64,000 nucleotides of DNA from Paenibacillus sp. EZ-K15 (GTDB lineage: Bacteria > Bacillota > Bacilli > Paenibacillales > Paenibacillaceae): NCBI RefSeq assembly GCF_002573715.1, contig NZ_PDHM01000012.1, positions 373,368 to 437,367 of the forward strand, read 5' to 3'. The stretch's first letter is position 1. Each line of letters begins with the position of its first letter. A program made the translations under genes and the position numbers. This document shows positions 50,298-60,202 of the stretch, piece by piece. The notes below the pieces were generated by a model. The model saw only the letters and a list, made by a program, of their open reading frames with translations, searched no databases and was not told the DNA's origin.

Positions 50298-52055
50298 TTA
50301 ATTGCGATTGTTTTTTACCGAACTGGGCATCGCTTTGATCCGCTGCTCGTCCGGCGTGACAAACAGCGTTTTCTGATTGTCATAAATGACAAATCCGGGC
50401 TTGGCTCCATTCGGCTTGCGTACATGGCGAATGAGAGTGTAGTCGACGGGAACACTGCTCGATTCTTTCGCCTGACTGTAATAAGCAGCCAGCTGTGCCG
50501 CTTCCTGCAGCGTTGCATCCCCGTACTCGCTACTGCGGATAACCACGTGGGAGCCCGGGATATCCTTGGTGTGCAGCCATGTATCGTTAGAGGAAGCGAG
50601 GCGGTTGGTAACGTACTCGTTTTGAAGGTTGTTTTTGCCTACGTAAAGCTCGATGCCTTCGGATGAAGTATAGACATGCAGCGTCGGCTTGTCGTTTTTC
50701 TTCTTTTTCTTCGCTTTACGATTGCGGTCTCTTAAGTATCCCTGCTGGATCAGCTCTTCCCGGATTTCATCGATGTCGCTCAAGGAAGCATGCGACAGCT
50801 GCTGCAGAAGATTCTCGATATAGTTGATCTCTTCGCGGGTTTTGATTAATTGTTCGTCGATGACCGCGAGGCTGTTCTTGTACTTGTTATATTTTTTGAA
50901 ATAGCGCTGTGCATTGTCCGACGGAGTCAGGAGCGGATCCAGCGGGATGGTGACGGTCGCCTGCTCTTCATCATAGAAGTTAACCAGTTGGGCTTCACGG
51001 TCGCCCTTCTGAATCTGATGGAGCGAGGCGAAGAGAAGCTCGCCAAAGATACGATACCGGTCGGCATCCCCGGCTTCTTCCAAGTCCTTATTCAGATTAT
51101 CCAGTTTCTTGATGTTCTTCGTCCGTTCATTCTGCAGGAATCGGAGGAGATCGCTTACCTTCTGTTTAACCGTATCCCGCTGCGCCTTATCCCCGTAATA
51201 ATCCTCCATGCATCGACTGACCGACTCGTAGGTTGTGGGTGCGTCCACCAGCAAGGTCAGCGGAATGACGGAGAACACCGATTTCCCCTTGACATTGACG
51301 CCTGTAACGGGCGTATATTGATGGTTACGAACTTGTTCCATGAGCTCATCAAAAACGCTCCACAGGCTGCCGCAATCTTTTTCCCCTTCAACCCCGCCAG
51401 CACTGCTTTCCCCTGCGCGGTGGGCAATTTCCTGGGCCGCGAGCGGACTGAGGCCGCTGAACGCGCCGACCAACCATGGAACGGCCTGCTCCTCGTTCAT
51501 CAGACAAGATTCCCGGAAGGCTTCCTGCAAGGTTTCGAGCGGATTCAGCTTGTGCTGCTCCGGCGGATTCGTATAGGAGAATCCCGGCATGACCACGCGA
51601 TAGCTGCTGATGGCGGGTGTCACATGGTTGATGCCGTCCAGAATGGTGTCGCTTGCTGGGTCGAGCAGAATGATGTTACTGTGTCTGCCCATCAGTTCGA
51701 CGATGATTTTCTTGGAGGAGATATCCCCAAGTTCGTCGCGCTGCCGGATCGTAAAATGGATAATTCGTTCCATACCGACCTGCTGGATGTCCTCGATGAT
51801 GCCGCTCTCGCAATGCTTGCGCAGAATCATGCAAAACATAGGGGCTTCGGCCGGATTCAGAAAGGTCTCCTGCGTCAGATGAACCCTGGGATACGTGGGG
51901 TTTGCGGATAGCAGCAGCTTGGCGTTTCCCTGCTGGGTGCGTATATGAAACACGATGTCCCGATCGTTCGGTTGATATATTTTATTGATCCGTGCGCCCC
52001 GGCATGATTGAAGCTCATGCACGATCGCACGTGTGACAATGCCGTCTAATGCCAT
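50298..52055 (-). CDS. rqcH: RqcH (NFACT-family ribosome quality control factor)
   Basis: RqcH binds stalled 50S subunits and recruits tRNA-Ala to add C-terminal alanine tails. The 585-residue protein has the NFACT order: NFACT-N (about 1-180, with MGRHSNIILLD), a HhH-like and coiled-coil middle (KVSDLLRFLQNERTKNIKKL, INYIENLLQQLSHASLSDID), and NFACT-R (DTWLHTKDIPGSHVVIRS) near the C-terminus. A basic low-complexity run lies at about residues 448-456. The older name is fibronectin-binding protein FbpA/YloA. It is divergent from the Ca2+ ATPase gene, as in B. subtilis. A segment of about 20 codons (near residue 155-175) has a stray copy downstream of the gene. Confidence 0.95.
   Translation of the reverse strand: MALDGIVTRAIVHELQSCRGARINKIYQPNDRDIVFHIRTQQGNAKLLLSANPTYPRVHLTQETFLNPAEAPMFCMILRKHCESGIIEDIQQVGMERIIHFTIRQRDELGDISSKKIIVELMGRHSNIILLDPASDTILDGINHVTPAISSYRVVMPGFSYTNPPEQHKLNPLETLQEAFRESCLMNEEQAVPWLVGAFSGLSPLAAQEIAHRAGESSAGGVEGEKDCGSLWSVFDELMEQVRNHQYTPVTGVNVKGKSVFSVIPLTLLVDAPTTYESVSRCMEDYYGDKAQRDTVKQKVSDLLRFLQNERTKNIKKLDNLNKDLEEAGDADRYRIFGELLFASLHQIQKGDREAQLVNFYDEEQATVTIPLDPLLTPSDNAQRYFKKYNKYKNSLAVIDEQLIKTREEINYIENLLQQLSHASLSDIDEIREELIQQGYLRDRNRKAKKKKKNDKPTLHVYTSSEGIELYVGKNNLQNEYVTNRLASSNDTWLHTKDIPGSHVVIRSSEYGDATLQEAAQLAAYYSQAKESSSVPVDYTLIRHVRKPNGAKPGFVIYDNQKTLFVTPDEQRIKAMPSSVKNNRN
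51531..51592. repeat. Parent copy of the 62 bp duplicated segment within rqcH
   Basis: Coding sequence of rqcH (around GFSYTNPPEQHKLNPLETL). It pairs with 50141-50202 as an imperfect direct repeat. Confidence 0.85.
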
Positions 52056-52233
52056 CCTTCATTCTCCTATCTGTCTGTTACCCTTCCTATCGTACTTCTC
52101 TATGATGCCATATTTCCCTTAAAAACTTAAGGCCCCTTCTGTGATAATTCAGGACCTGTCCGAATACATTTACGTAGAAAGGGTGGAAAAGCTGTCATCC
52201 GCCGGAGGAAAACAACCGGGAGGGAAAGGAAGC

Positions 52234-55029
52234 ATGGAACAAAAGCAATGGCATCAGATGGATACGGATGAATTGCAGCAAGCGCTGCATATGCATCCGG
52301 AGCAGGGCCTCACGGAAGAGGAAACCGGGGAGAGACGAAAAAAAAGCGGCTATAATGAGCTCTCCGAGGGCGTTAAAATTTCTCCATTTGTTCTGTTTCT
52401 GAATCAATTTAAGGATTTCATGACGTTGGTGCTCCTTGGAGCCACCCTGGTATCGGGTCTGCTGGGCGAGTATCTGGATGCCGTAACGATTGTAGCCATC
52501 ATCCTGATCAACGGGATCCTTGGTTTCGTTCAGGAATTCAAGGCGGAACGCTCGCTTCGGGCCTTGAAGCAGCTGTCCGCGCCAATGTCCAGGGTCATTC
52601 GGGACGGTAAAGTGGTACAGGTTGCGGCCAGAGAACTCGTCCCTGGCGATGTCGTGCTCGTCGAGAGCGGAGACCGCATTCCGGCCGATGTTCGCTGGCT
52701 TGAGATCAACAGCTGCAGCGTCGAGGAATCGGCCTTGACCGGCGAGTCCCTGCCGGTGAACAAACATGCCGAGCCGATCCGCGATGCGGATGTTCCGCTG
52801 GGTGACCGGAAGAACATCGGGTTCATGGGCACGATGGTGGTCCGCGGTACGGCGAAGGGTGTTGTCATCCGAACCGGAATGGATACGGAGATGGGCAAAA
52901 TCGCCGATTTGATCCAGAACACGGAATCTCAGGAGACGCCGCTGCAGCATCGACTGGAGCAGCTGGGCAAAATCCTGATCGCCGTTTCACTGGGGCTTAC
53001 GATTCTGGTCGTCGTAGCAGGCATTCTGCATGGACAGCCTGCCGCAGGCATGTTCCTTGCAGGAGTCAGCCTTGCGGTTGCGGCCATCCCGGAAGGGCTT
53101 CCGGCCATCGTCACGATTGCGCTCGCTCTAGGCGTGCAGCGGATGATTAAGCGCAAAGCGATTGTACGCAAGCTGCCATCCGTGGAAACGCTGGGCTGTG
53201 CATCCGTAATCTGTTCGGACAAAACCGGGACGCTCACGCAGAATAAAATGACCGTAACCCAAGTTTGGCTGGGAGGGCGCTCATTGGAAGTGACCGGGCA
53301 CGGTTATGACCCGACGGGTCAGATCCTTCATAGAGGCAAACCGGTCGAGCTGCGGTCCGACCAAGGACTGCGCAGATTATTGCAAATCAGCGGTCTGTGC
53401 AACAATGCCGAAATCTATGAGAACGTTCAGGAAGAAACGCGGAACAAGCGGAAGAGCAAGGAAGAGCCGACAGCTGCTGCCTGGGAATTAAAAGGGGACC
53501 CGACCGAAGGAGCGCTGTTGACGCTATCGTCCAAAATGGGATTGACAAAGGGAAGCCTGAACTCCATCTACCAGAGAGACAAAGAGTTTCCGTTTGATTC
53601 GGAGCGAAAGCTGATGTCCGTCATTGTCAGCCATCAGGGCGGACGCTTGCTCTGCACGAAAGGCGCGCCGGATGTGCTGCTAGATGCATGTGCTTATATT
53701 ATGTGGGACGGCAACGTTGTTCCGCTTACCGCTACGCTCCGTCAGAAGGTGTTTGCCGCCAATGAAGGTATGGCCTCCGATGCGCTGCGCGTGCTTGGTT
53801 TGGCTTATCGGGATTTGCGTTCCTATGACAAGCCGGAAACGGAGAAAGAGGCCGAGAGCCAGCTTATCTTTGTCGGGCTGGCCGGGATGATCGATCCGCC
53901 GCGCCGTGAAGTGCGCGATGCGATTGCGACATGCCGCCGCGCGGGCATCAAGACCGTCATGATTACGGGCGACCACCGGACGACGGCGGAAGCGATCGCC
54001 GCCCAGCTTGGCATCCTGCCAAGGAACGGCCTGTCGTTATCAGGCCAGGAGTTATCCCGGATGGATGACAAAGAGCTGGATGCGAGAGTGGATCAGACCT
54101 TTGTTTACGCCCGCGTATCCCCTGAGCATAAGCTCCGCATCGTAAAGTCGCTTCAACGTAAGGGGCATGTGGTTGCCATGACGGGGGACGGCGTGAACGA
54201 TGCTCCGGCCATCAAAGCGGCGGATATCGGAATTGCCATGGGGATTACCGGAACAGACGTAACGAAGGAAGCGTCTTCGCTGGTGCTCAGTGATGATAAT
54301 TTCTCCACAATTGTTTCAGCGATTGAGGAGGGGCGCAGCATCTATGAAAATATTCGCAAATTTATCCGCTATTTGCTGGCTTCTAATGTCGGCGAAATTC
54401 TGACGATGTTTTTCGCGATGATGATGGGTCTGCCGCTTCCGCTCGTTCCGATCCAGATTCTGTGGGTCAACCTCGTGACCGACGGACTGCCGGCTATGGC
54501 GCTCGGGGTGGATCAGCCGGAGAAGGATCTGATGGAGCACAAGCCGCGCGGAGCCAAGGAAAATATTTTTGCCAGACGTCTTGGTTGGAAAATCATCAGC
54601 CGCGGCATATTGATCGGCCTGTGTACCCTTGGCGCATTTTGGATTACGCTGCGCATCGCGCCGAATGATCCGGGTCAGTTGGCCAAGGCACAGTCCGTTG
54701 CCTTTGCGACACTCGTCATGGCGCAGCTGATCCATGTGTTTGACTGCCGCAGCTCGCGTTCGATTTTCCATCGCAATCCGCTTCAGAATAAAGCGCTGGT
54801 GCTTGCTGTGCTGTCCTCGGTATTGCTGATGCTTGGCGTCATGTACATCGAGGCGTTCCAGCCGATCTTTAAGACGGTTCCATTGAATTTGAAGGAATGG
54901 GCACTGACACTCGTGGCCGCCGGCATTCCTACCTTCCTGATGGGAGCGGGAAGCGTGTGGGGTGGCAGACGAAACCGCAACCGGAACCGCCGCAGCATGA
55001 TGCCGAAGAGTGCAAATATTTCGGCATAA
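52234..55029 (+). CDS. yloB: P-type Ca2+-transporting ATPase (YloB-like, SERCA type)
   Basis: The 931-residue pump moves Ca2+ out of the cytoplasm using ATP. It has the P-IIA pattern: cation ATPase N-terminus, actuator motif [18 protein letters not shown] in membrane segment 4, the phosphorylated D329 in [12 protein letters not shown], nucleotide-binding domain with [20 protein letters not shown] hinge, and the C-terminal transport spans ending in a basic tail. I start at ATG 52234 (GGGAGGG 9 bases upstream), removing a 31-residue extension. In B. subtilis YloB supports sporulation. The next gene, dapF, begins 72 bases after the stop. Confidence 0.95.
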   Translation: MEQKQWHQMDTDELQQALHMHPEQGLTEEETGERRKKSGYNELSEGVKISPFVLFLNQFKDFMTLVLLGATLVSGLLGEYLDAVTIVAIILINGILGFVQEFKAERSLRALKQLSAPMSRVIRDGKVVQVAARELVPGDVVLVESGDRIPADVRWLEINSCSVEESALTGESLPVNKHAEPIRDADVPLGDRKNIGFMGTMVVRGTAKGVVIRTGMDTEMGKIADLIQNTESQETPLQHRLEQLGKILIAVSLGLTILVVVAGILHGQPAAGMFLAGVSLAVAAIPEGLPAIVTIALALGVQRMIKRKAIVRKLPSVETLGCASVICSDKTGTLTQNKMTVTQVWLGGRSLEVTGHGYDPTGQILHRGKPVELRSDQGLRRLLQISGLCNNAEIYENVQEETRNKRKSKEEPTAAAWELKGDPTEGALLTLSSKMGLTKGSLNSIYQRDKEFPFDSERKLMSVIVSHQGGRLLCTKGAPDVLLDACAYIMWDGNVVPLTATLRQKVFAANEGMASDALRVLGLAYRDLRSYDKPETEKEAESQLIFVGLAGMIDPPRREVRDAIATCRRAGIKTVMITGDHRTTAEAIAAQLGILPRNGLSLSGQELSRMDDKELDARVDQTFVYARVSPEHKLRIVKSLQRKGHVVAMTGDGVNDAPAIKAADIGIAMGITGTDVTKEASSLVLSDDNFSTIVSAIEEGRSIYENIRKFIRYLLASNVGEILTMFFAMMMGLPLPLVPIQILWVNLVTDGLPAMALGVDQPEKDLMEHKPRGAKENIFARRLGWKIISRGILIGLCTLGAFWITLRIAPNDPGQLAKAQSVAFATLVMAQLIHVFDCRSSRSIFHRNPLQNKALVLAVLSSVLLMLGVMYIEAFQPIFKTVPLNLKEWALTLVAAGIPTFLMGAGSVWGGRRNRNRNRRSMMPKSANISA

Positions 55030-55042
55030 ATTGAATGGATAG

Positions 55043-55097
55043 CCCATCACCTCTGCGATATGCTAAGCACGAGCATAGCAATTGCAGAGGAGATGGG
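55043..55097 (+). promoter_or_regulatory. Hairpin covering the dapF ribosome binding site
   Basis: cccatcacctctgc (55043-55056) pairs with gcagaggagatggg (55084-55097) over 14 positions with one mismatch; the loop carries a second stem, atgct/agcat. The 3' arm contains the ribosome site AGAGGAG, and four T follow. It could both weaken read-through from yloB and limit dapF translation. No ligand is known. Confidence 0.7.
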
Positions 55098-55101
55098 TTT
55101 T

Positions 55102-55941
55102 ATGATGGAATTTACGAAAATGCATGGACTTGGCAACGACTTCGTTGTCGTATACGGCGAGCAAGAACTTCCATCCCATGCATCCGAATGGGCCGTGAAG
55201 CTGTGCAATCGCTTTTTCGGCATCGGTGCAGACGGACTTGTATATATTTTGCCTTCCACGAAGGCTGACTTTAAGATGCGCATCATGAACTCAGACGGTT
55301 CCGAAGCGGAACAATGCGGCAACGCCATTCGTTGTGTCGCGAAGTATGTGTATGATCACGGTTATATTGACCGCGAGGAGATTACCATTGAAACTATCGG
55401 AGCCGGCGTGCAGCAAGTACGCCTTACGGTGCAGGATGGTCAAGTGAGCAGCGTGCGGGTCGATATGGGTGAACCGGTCCTGAATGGACTGAGCGTGCCT
55501 ACGACGATCGATCTTCATCCGGTGGTGAATCATCCCATTGAAGTGGACGGCGAGGAGTTCCGCTTCACCGCGGTGTCCATGGGCAATCCGCACTGCGTCA
55601 TTTATGTGGACGATGCCATTAACTTCGATCTCGGCGTATGGGGGCCCAAGCTTGAGGTACATCCGCTGTTCCCGAGAAAGATTAACGTGGAGTTTGCGAC
55701 GGTGAGTTCACGGGGGCAAGTGGACATGCGGGTATGGGAGCGCGGTGCAGGACCGACTTTGGCCTGCGGCACCGGCGCCTGCGCAACATTGGTATCCTCG
55801 GTGCTGAACGGTTTGACAGACCGCAGCGCGACGATCTCTCTTAAAGGCGGGGACTTGTTTATCGAGTGGGATGAGTCCGACAATCATGTGTACATGACAG
55901 GGCCGGCCGAGGTAGTGTACGCAGGGAATCTTGCCTTGTAG
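55102..55941 (+). CDS. dapF: Diaminopimelate epimerase
   Basis: DapF converts LL- to meso-diaminopimelate for lysine and cell wall synthesis. The 279-residue protein has the two catalytic cysteines in DGSEAEQCGNAIRC (C72) and in LACGTGACAT near residue 220, and the N-terminal FTKMHGLGNDFVV. The ATG at 55102 (or 55105) is preceded by AGAGGAG at 9 bases; a 14-residue longer frame starts inside the upstream hairpin and is rejected. It lies downstream of yloB with no separate promoter that I can see. A terminator follows at 56028. Confidence 0.95.
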   Translation: MMEFTKMHGLGNDFVVVYGEQELPSHASEWAVKLCNRFFGIGADGLVYILPSTKADFKMRIMNSDGSEAEQCGNAIRCVAKYVYDHGYIDREEITIETIGAGVQQVRLTVQDGQVSSVRVDMGEPVLNGLSVPTTIDLHPVVNHPIEVDGEEFRFTAVSMGNPHCVIYVDDAINFDLGVWGPKLEVHPLFPRKINVEFATVSSRGQVDMRVWERGAGPTLACGTGACATLVSSVLNGLTDRSATISLKGGDLFIEWDESDNHVYMTGPAEVVYAGNLAL

Positions 55942-56027
55942 AGCATTCGCCAGCCGTGACAATCCTGCCCGCAAAAGTAAAAAAAACAGTATGATCTAAA
56001 GTTTGTCCATTAGGGGTGGACACGTTA

Positions 56028-56060
56028 GGGAGGCCTTCTGAAGGCCTCCCTTTTGTCTCT
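56028..56060 (+). terminator. Terminator of dapF
   Basis: Perfect stem gggaggccttc / gaaggcctccc followed by TTTTGTCTCTTT. Confidence 0.9.
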
Positions 56061-56124
56061 TTATCTTTTGAGAGGTTTTATGATACATTAGTTGAAAATA
56101 AACGTCGGGTGGAGGAGAAACGCG

Positions 56125-57996
56125 ATGAAACCGAATCTTCGGCAGGCATGGGAGAATCAGGTACTGGTCGGTGACGGCGCGATGGGTACTTATTTATATC
56201 AAAAAGGATTTCCTGTAGGCATATCATATGAAGAACTGAATTTAACCTCCCCGGAGGTCATCGGGAACGTTCATCGCCAGTATGCTGAGGCTGGTGCCCA
56301 GGTCATTGAGACGAACACGTTCTCTGCCAATTATGACAAGCTGTCCAAATACGGTTTGGAGGCGAAGGTAGGAGAGATTAACCGCGCAGGCGTGAGAATT
56401 GCGCGTGAAGCTGCCGGCGATCACGGATATGTAGTGGGTGCGGTAGGCTCCATTCGTGCAGGCAAAAGAAGTAACATTTCCACGAGCGAGCTCAAGCGTT
56501 ACTTCGAAGAACAGCTGTCGGTACTCATATCGGAAGGCGTTGACGGCATTCTGCTCGAAACGTTTTATGACGTGGACGAAATTCAATTGGCTTTGGCGCA
56601 GGCTCGGATGCTTAGCGACCTGCCGGTGATCTGCCAGTTTGCGGTAGAGGATATTGCCCGCACTCTGGACGGCTTCACGATGCCGGATGCCTACCGCATC
56701 CTGAGTCAAGAAGGCGCGGACGTGATCGGCTTTAACTGCCGGACGGGTCCAAACGGCATCATGCGCGCGCTGGAAACCCTGAACGGCATCATGAATCTTC
56801 CGGCTTCGGTCTATCCTAATGCGGGGATCGCCGATTATGTGGACGGGGAATACCGGTATGGTGCGAGTCCCGAGTATTTCGGCAAGACGGCCTTGGAGTT
56901 TGCGAAACGTGGTGCCCGGATTGTCGGCGGCTGCTGCGGAACGACACCGGAGCATATCGCAGAAATATCATCGGCGTTGTCCGATTACGTACCCGCGCCG
57001 CTTCCTGCCGTCGATGAGGCTGAAGTCAACCGGATCGTGATTCACGAGACAGCCCAAGAGCAATTTTACGAGCGCATCGGGGAGCCGACGATTGTCGATA
57101 TCGTGAAGGAACGTCATACCGTTATCGTCGAGCTGGACCCTCCAAGGGATCTGGATATCACCAAGTTCATGAAGGGTGCGGAAGCTTTGAAAAAAGCGGG
57201 AGCCGATGCGCTGACCCTTGCAGATAACTCGCTGGCCGTAACCCGTATGAGCAACATGGCGCTCGGCCATCTAGTACAAGCACGCACGGGACTGCGGCCG
57301 CTGATCCACATCGCTTGCCGTGACCGAAACCTGATCGGCACGCAGTCGCACATGATGGGCTTTGATGCGCTCGGCATCGACCATGTGCTTGCGGTGACGG
57401 GTGATCCGGCACGCTTCGGGGATTTGCCGGATTCCAGCTCGGTGTACGACATGACCTCATTTGAAATCATCCGCATGATCAAACAGTTGAACGACGGCAT
57501 TGCTTTTTCCGGAAAGCCGCTCAAGCAAAAGGCCAAATTCGTTGTCGGCGCAGCGTTCAATCCCAATGTAAGGCATCTGGACAAAGCGGTTGCCCGCTTG
57601 GAGAAGAAGATTGCGTCGGGTGCGGATTATGTGATGACACAGCCTGTGTACGATCCCGAGTTAATGGTTAGGCTGAGGGAAGCTACGGCACATCTGGATA
57701 TTCCGATCTTTATCGGCATCATGCCGCTGGCAAGCGGACGGAACGCGGAATACCTGCATAATGAGGTGCCGGGCATTCAACTGTCGGACGAAGTCCGCAG
57801 CCGCATGGCCGGGCTTGAAGGTGAAGCGGGCCGGGCGATGGGTGTCAAGATCGGCAAGGAGCTGCTGGATGTTGCAACAGAGCATTTTAACGGCATATAC
57901 TTGATGACGCCGTTTATGTTCTATGAAATGAGCCTACAATTAATGGAGTATGTCTGGGAGAAATCAGGCCGCCGATTGACCCCCTTGTTTCATTAA
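56125..57996 (+). CDS. yitJ: Bifunctional homocysteine S-methyltransferase / methylenetetrahydrofolate reductase
   Basis: The 623-residue fusion joins two steps of methionine synthesis. Residues 1-300 form the zinc-dependent methyltransferase: VLVGDGAMGTYLYQKG, the ligand cysteine in GFNCRTGP, and the CC pair in GGCCGTTPEH. Residues 340-623 form a MTHFR-type TIM barrel with TIVELDPPRDLD-like entry (VIVELDPPRDLD), LTLADNS and the FAD-site segment LAVTGDPARFGD. ATG 56125 is preceded by GGAGGAG. The B. subtilis yitJ has an S-box riboswitch; only about 65 bases lie between the dapF terminator and this start, and no S-box is visible. Confidence 0.93.
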   Translation: MKPNLRQAWENQVLVGDGAMGTYLYQKGFPVGISYEELNLTSPEVIGNVHRQYAEAGAQVIETNTFSANYDKLSKYGLEAKVGEINRAGVRIAREAAGDHGYVVGAVGSIRAGKRSNISTSELKRYFEEQLSVLISEGVDGILLETFYDVDEIQLALAQARMLSDLPVICQFAVEDIARTLDGFTMPDAYRILSQEGADVIGFNCRTGPNGIMRALETLNGIMNLPASVYPNAGIADYVDGEYRYGASPEYFGKTALEFAKRGARIVGGCCGTTPEHIAEISSALSDYVPAPLPAVDEAEVNRIVIHETAQEQFYERIGEPTIVDIVKERHTVIVELDPPRDLDITKFMKGAEALKKAGADALTLADNSLAVTRMSNMALGHLVQARTGLRPLIHIACRDRNLIGTQSHMMGFDALGIDHVLAVTGDPARFGDLPDSSSVYDMTSFEIIRMIKQLNDGIAFSGKPLKQKAKFVVGAAFNPNVRHLDKAVARLEKKIASGADYVMTQPVYDPELMVRLREATAHLDIPIFIGIMPLASGRNAEYLHNEVPGIQLSDEVRSRMAGLEGEAGRAMGVKIGKELLDVATEHFNGIYLMTPFMFYEMSLQLMEYVWEKSGRRLTPLFH

Positions 57997-58013
57997 TAAT
58001 TATCAATTACAAT
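57985..58013 (+). promoter_or_regulatory. Promoter candidate for the yicC-remA-gmk-rpoZ unit
   Basis: TTGTTT at 57985-57990, a 17 bp spacer and TACAAT at 58008-58013; it overlaps the end of yitJ and gives a start near 58020. Confidence 0.55.
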
Positions 58014-58034
58014 AGTGTAATGGATGTGATTCCG

Positions 58035-58922
58035 ATGTCATTGAGCATGACCGGATATGGGCAATCCGTTGTCGATTTTCAAGGTTACAGTATCTCTTTC
58101 GAAGTGAAGTCAGTCAATCATCGGTATTGTGAAATCGTCTTTCGTATGCCCCGTGAGTGGGCTTGCTTCGAGGATTCACTTCGACGGGCGGTACAGAGCC
58201 GAATTGGACGCGGGCGGATTGATGTTTATATTAACAAGGAAAACAACGGCGAGTCCCAGGGTGCTGTGCTGAACCACGCCATGGTTCAGGCGTATTTACA
58301 GGCAGCCGAGGATTTGAAGTCATATGGAATCAAGGGAGATCTGGCGGTGCGGGATATTTTGTCGCTGCCAGATGTTCTTGTTAGTCCGAGCGGACTTCCC
58401 ATGGATGAAGCGCAGCAGAAGTTATGGAATGATGCGCTTCTTCAAGGTCTTGAACAAGCGCTGGAGGGTCTGATTCAGATGCGCAGCAGGGAAGGTTCTT
58501 TTCTCGTGAAGGATATCGGGCAGAGGCTTGACCGATTGCAGCTGCTTCACCGAGAGATGACCGAGCTTGCTCCTGAAGTTCCGGAAGAGTACCGGAAGCG
58601 TCTGCGGCAGCGCATAGAATCTCTTGATGACGGGTCGCTTGCTGTTGATGAACATATATTCGGAATGGAAGTCGCCCTGTTTGCTGAACGTTCCAATGTG
58701 GACGAGGAGTTGATTCGACTTCACAGTCATTTGGAACAATGCAGAGAGCTGCTTCATCAGAAAAACCCTGTAGGCCGTAAACTGGATTTTCTGATTCAAG
58801 AAATGAACAGAGAAGTCAATACGATTGGATCGAAAGCCAATCATCTGACTCTGGTAAACCGTGTTGTCGAAATGAAAGCGGAACTGGAGAAGATTCGTGA
58901 ACAAGCCGCTAATGTGGAATGA
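58035..58922 (+). CDS. yicC: YicC/YloC-family endoribonuclease
   Basis: The 295-residue protein has the family opening SMTGYGQS, the long middle with ILSLPDVL and [17 protein letters not shown] (the conserved helical C-terminal domain), and the [20 protein letters not shown] motif with conserved Glu and Asn. YicC proteins are ribonucleases that act on RNAs such as sRNAs in E. coli and are widespread in Bacillales. I start at ATG 58035; the ATG at 58020 would be at or before the transcription start. It is the first gene of the block that runs to priA in the B. subtilis order. Confidence 0.92.
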   Translation: MSLSMTGYGQSVVDFQGYSISFEVKSVNHRYCEIVFRMPREWACFEDSLRRAVQSRIGRGRIDVYINKENNGESQGAVLNHAMVQAYLQAAEDLKSYGIKGDLAVRDILSLPDVLVSPSGLPMDEAQQKLWNDALLQGLEQALEGLIQMRSREGSFLVKDIGQRLDRLQLLHREMTELAPEVPEEYRKRLRQRIESLDDGSLAVDEHIFGMEVALFAERSNVDEELIRLHSHLEQCRELLHQKNPVGRKLDFLIQEMNREVNTIGSKANHLTLVNRVVEMKAELEKIREQAANVE

Positions 58923-58975
58923 CCGCAGCTTCATCGGCAAGTAAGAGTCAAATGTATAGGGGGAGCAACCGCACT

Positions 58976-59236
58976 ATGGCAATCAAACTTATTAATATTG
59001 GCTTCGGAAACATCGTATCGGCCAATCGGATCATCTCAATCGTGAGTCCTGAATCGGCTCCGATCAAGAGGATCATTCAAGAAGCACGGGACCGTCATAT
59101 GCTGATTGATGCTACATATGGCCGAAGGACACGGGCTGTTATCATTACGGATAGCGACCACGTGATTTTATCGGCTGTGCAGCCAGAAACGGTGGCTCAC
59201 CGTCTGTCCAGCAAAGATGACGACAACGACGAATAA
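58976..59236 (+). CDS. remA: RemA extracellular matrix regulator (DUF370)
   Basis: RemA is a small DNA-binding protein that activates biofilm matrix operons and osmoprotection genes in B. subtilis. The 86-residue protein matches it closely: [33 protein letters not shown] and [20 protein letters not shown] 58976 has GGGGGAG about 10 bases upstream. It sits between yicC and gmk, its usual place, with the gmk start 13 bases after the stop. Confidence 0.95.
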   Translation: MAIKLINIGFGNIVSANRIISIVSPESAPIKRIIQEARDRHMLIDATYGRRTRAVIITDSDHVILSAVQPETVAHRLSSKDDDNDE

Positions 59237-59249
59237 GATGAGGAGTACT

Positions 59250-59822
59250 ATGTCTAGAGGATTATTGATTGTATTGTCCGGTCCTTCCGGGGTGGGAAAA
59301 GGAACCGTCTGTACGGCACTTCGCAGCCTGGTTCCAGAGCTTGTGTATTCGGTGTCGGCTACGACACGTTCGCCGCGGCTCGGCGAGGTACATGGTATGA
59401 ACTATTTTTTCAAAAGTCGGGAACAATTCATGGATATGATTGAGAACGACCAGCTTCTCGAATATGCGGAATACGTCGGGAACTATTATGGAACGCCGCG
59501 TGATTTTGTGGAAGAAACTTTAGCCTCCGGCAAGGATATTATACTGGAGATCGAAGTGCAGGGTGCACTGAAGGTCAAGGAGAAGTTTCCGGAAGGTATC
59601 TTTGTGTTTCTGATGCCGCCGTCGCTGGATGAACTGAAAGATCGGATCCGGGGCCGTGGGACAGAGAGTCAAGCTACCATCGACCACCGCATGTCCGTAG
59701 CGGTTGACGAAATCAATTTACTGCAGCATTATGATTATGCGGTAGTGAACGATGAAATCAATCTCGCTTGTGAGAGAATACAATCTATCATTATTGCCGA
59801 ACATTGTAAGGTGAGAAAGTAA
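59250..59822 (+). CDS. gmk: Guanylate kinase
   Basis: Gmk phosphorylates GMP and dGMP. The 190-residue protein has the P-loop GPSGVGKGT, the GMP-binding [17 protein letters not shown], and [17 protein letters not shown] 59250 has ATGAGGAG upstream; the frame reaches back to 59217 but the added residues overlap remA. It is the third gene of the block, followed by rpoZ after 58 bases. Confidence 0.97.
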   Translation: MSRGLLIVLSGPSGVGKGTVCTALRSLVPELVYSVSATTRSPRLGEVHGMNYFFKSREQFMDMIENDQLLEYAEYVGNYYGTPRDFVEETLASGKDIILEIEVQGALKVKEKFPEGIFVFLMPPSLDELKDRIRGRGTESQATIDHRMSVAVDEINLLQHYDYAVVNDEINLACERIQSIIIAEHCKVRK

Positions 59823-59880
59823 CATGTCTTTTCATAGACGGCGTTAACTTTCAAGTAAAAGAAGAAGAGGTGCTTCGACC

Positions 59881-60081
59881 GTGTTATATCCATCCATTGA
59901 TGAAATGATGAATAAAGTAGACAGTAAATATTCTCTTGTGGTTGCGGCTTCCCGCCGTGCACGCCAATTGCGAGAAGGCGGAGTCAGCGAGTTGAAGAAT
60001 CCGAAATCCCATAAGTTTGTCGGTGTCGCTCTGGAAGAAATCTATGGCGATTACGTGAAAATCGAGCGGGGAGAGGACTAA
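59881..60081 (+). CDS. rpoZ: RNA polymerase omega subunit
   Basis: The omega subunit binds the beta-prime subunit and supports assembly of RNA polymerase. The 66-residue protein has the family pattern MLYPSIDEMMNKVDSKYSLV and VVAASRRARQLREGG, followed by KSHKFVGVALEEI. The start is GTG 59881 with AAGAAGAGGTG upstream. It follows gmk; a hairpin terminator separates it from coaBC. Confidence 0.95.
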   Translation: MLYPSIDEMMNKVDSKYSLVVAASRRARQLREGGVSELKNPKSHKFVGVALEEIYGDYVKIERGED

Positions 60082-60126
60082 GACCTTTTTCAATATTTGA
60101 ATATCATGCGTAGCGCGCGAAAATGT

Positions 60127-60152
60127 GACAACCGAAAGGTTGTTATTTTTTT
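60127..60152 (+). terminator. Terminator or attenuator between rpoZ and coaBC
   Basis: acaacc-gaaa-ggttgt with a GNRA-type loop, then a T-rich tract, 45 bases after rpoZ. It may allow partial read-through into coaBC. Confidence 0.75.
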
Positions 60153-60202
60153 GAGAAGATATGAGAATGTAGCCTTTACACTATGGAAAGCGGGGGATTG
60201 TC

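Noticed and set aside
50850..51911. 353-residue frame antisense to rqcH
   Set aside because: Shadow of a clear RqcH gene; no start signal and no recognisable domain.
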